Shown in pieces: positions 5,908-6,890 of a stretch of 6,890 bases of DNA; within the stretch, counting starts at the first letter, position 1, and the number at the start of each line of letters is the position of its first letter. Origin of the DNA: Candidatus Avelusimicrobium alvi (GTDB taxonomy: Bacteria > Elusimicrobiota > Elusimicrobia > Elusimicrobiales > Elusimicrobiaceae). Position numbers and translations under genes: made by a program. The stretch lies in contig DCTQ01000103.1 in the NCBI GenBank assembly GCA_002329395.1, positions 543 through 7,432 of the forward strand. Direction: 5' to 3'. The notes beneath the pieces are model-generated. The model had not been told where the DNA came from. It saw only the letters and a program-made list of their open reading frames with translations, and ran no database searches.

Positions 5908-6890
5908 TTATTTCGTATAGTAATTGTCAAAATAGCCTGTAATATAAATGACGGGGGTGCCCTTGTCCCCGGAGCCGCTGGTCAGGTCGCACAGCGAGCC
6001 CAGCAAATCGGTCAGCCGGCGCGGCGTAGTGCCCAGCGCCTGGCCCCCGGCATTGGCCTGCACTTCTTTTTCCACGTCTTTGCCCGAATCAATCAGCGAT
6101 TTTAATTTGGTTTCGTGCGGCATACCCGAAAGGCCGTCCGTCGCCGCCGGGCAGACCAGCGGGTCCGCCAGCTCCCAAATGCCGGTGGCGGGGTCTTTAT
6201 AGGCGCCGTCGCCGTAAATCATCACTTCGGGCTTGACGCCCGTTTTGGCGGCGATTTGCTGCTGCAGGCGGTCTACAAACGCCTGGCAGTCGCGCGGGAA
6301 AAGTTTCACGCGGTCTTCGTTGGAATAGTTGGAACCCAGCAGGCCGAATTCGGCGTTGAACCCCGCGCCGGGGCGCATGGGTTTGGCGCAGATATCCGCA
6401 AGCGTATGGGTTTTAAAACCGGCCTGGGAAAGTTTAGCCGAATAGACCTGGCGGTTGTGCACCGTGCAGACCAGGGCCTGGCCGCCTTTGGCGGCGGAGG
6501 CTTTAATAAAATTATCAATCCCCCATACATAGGAAATGGAAATTTTTTCCGGGTCCAATTCCTTATACAGTTTGGAATAATTGGACTTGGTAATGGGGTG
6601 TACGAAGTTAAAATGCACGCTGTCTTCGCCAAATACGCCTTCTTCGTACCCGTAGGGATCGGCGCAGAGCGGGTTGCCCACTTCGTCGGAGGGAAGCGTC
6701 AGCACGATATTCACTTTGCCTTTAATCCCCCCCACAATGCCTTTTAACATCGGCAGAAAACGGTTGCGGCTTAAAATAGGAGAAAAAATCACCACGTCGC
6801 CCTGCGGGAACAGCTCCGCGACGGAAGCGGAAATATCCGCCAGCGTTACAAAGTTGCCCTGCCCGCGCGCCACCAGCGATTCGGTCACCC
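5908..6890 (-). CDS. Coenzyme F420-0:L-glutamate ligase (CofE/FbiB-type) family protein, 5' end outside window
   Basis: The frame runs in from the right edge and stops at TAA 5908-5910, giving about 326 visible residues. The first visible codons encode VTESLVARGQGN, which is internal to this family (a strand ending in a Thr-Glu-Ser motif), so the GTG at 6888 is not the real start and some N-terminal residues are missing. Numbered from that GTG, diagnostic stretches are GAGFNAEFGLLGSNYS (174-189), YGDGAYKDP (225-233), WELADPLVCPAATDGL (238-253), GTTPRRLTDLLGSL (286-299) and TSGSGDKGTP (303-312). CofE adds glutamate to F420-0 in a GTP- and metal-dependent reaction. As I recall, members of this longer subfamily occur in anaerobes with no known F420 pathway, so the true acceptor is unknown. 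It leads a short operon with two membrane proteins. Confidence 0.85.
   Translation of the reverse strand, partial: VTESLVARGQGNFVTLADISASVAELFPQGDVVIFSPILSRNRFLPMLKGIVGGIKGKVNIVLTLPSDEVGNPLCADPYGYEEGVFGEDSVHFNFVHPITKSNYSKLYKELDPEKISISYVWGIDNFIKASAAKGGQALVCTVHNRQVYSAKLSQAGFKTHTLADICAKPMRPGAGFNAEFGLLGSNYSNEDRVKLFPRDCQAFVDRLQQQIAAKTGVKPEVMIYGDGAYKDPATGIWELADPLVCPAATDGLSGMPHETKLKSLIDSGKDVEKEVQANAGGQALGTTPRRLTDLLGSLCDLTSGSGDKGTPVIYITGYFDNYYTK

Noticed and set aside
6115..6747. A 210-codon plus-strand frame opposite the F420-ligase-like gene
   Set aside because: It is antisense to a well-conserved protein family; its composition is that of a shadow frame.

Overview
The window is a bacterial stretch in which every gene I can support is read from the minus strand. 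It runs from high to low coordinates: the 3' part of a coenzyme F420-0:L-glutamate ligase-family gene (cut by the right edge), a small two-helix membrane protein, a membrane-anchored coiled-coil protein, a strong intrinsic terminator, an AT-richer gap of about 340 bases with the promoter and ribosome binding site of the next gene, and then a giant type I polyketide/fatty-acid synthase that fills 4799 down to 1 and leaves through the left edge.

The synthase dominates the window. Read from the ATG at 4799 it is open for 1599 codons without a stop, in the order ketosynthase (KS1), malonyl-type acyltransferase (AT), a second and divergent ketosynthase (KS2), and an Ala/Pro-rich linker at the window edge. 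Catalytic residues are visible in all three domains. KS1 resembles PfaA, the first subunit of polyunsaturated-fatty-acid synthases. KS-AT-KS with no carrier protein between the two KS domains is not the textbook PfaA order (KS-AT-ACPn-KR), nor a modular PKS order. The product is most likely a special lipid or polyketide, but it cannot be read from this fragment. A Shine-Dalgarno plus ATG lies in frame at the KS1/AT junction, and a CxC...CC cluster sits in the AT/KS2 linker.

The upstream three genes look like a separate short operon: 3 and 37 bases separate them, and a 13-bp perfect hairpin closes the unit before the synthase promoter. The ligase-family protein belongs to a group that, as I recall it, occurs in many anaerobes not known to make F420, so its substrate is open. 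The two small proteins are unrecognised. Nothing ties this operon to the synthase except adjacency and strand.

Organism: codons ending in C or G dominate (GCC, GGC, CTG, ACC), while AAA is preferred for Lys and intergenic DNA is AT-richer. The F420-ligase-like protein recalls gut anaerobes. An Elusimicrobium-like or similar anaerobe is a guess at low confidence; there is no marker gene here to settle it. I see no RNA genes, insertion sequences, CRISPR or phage genes.
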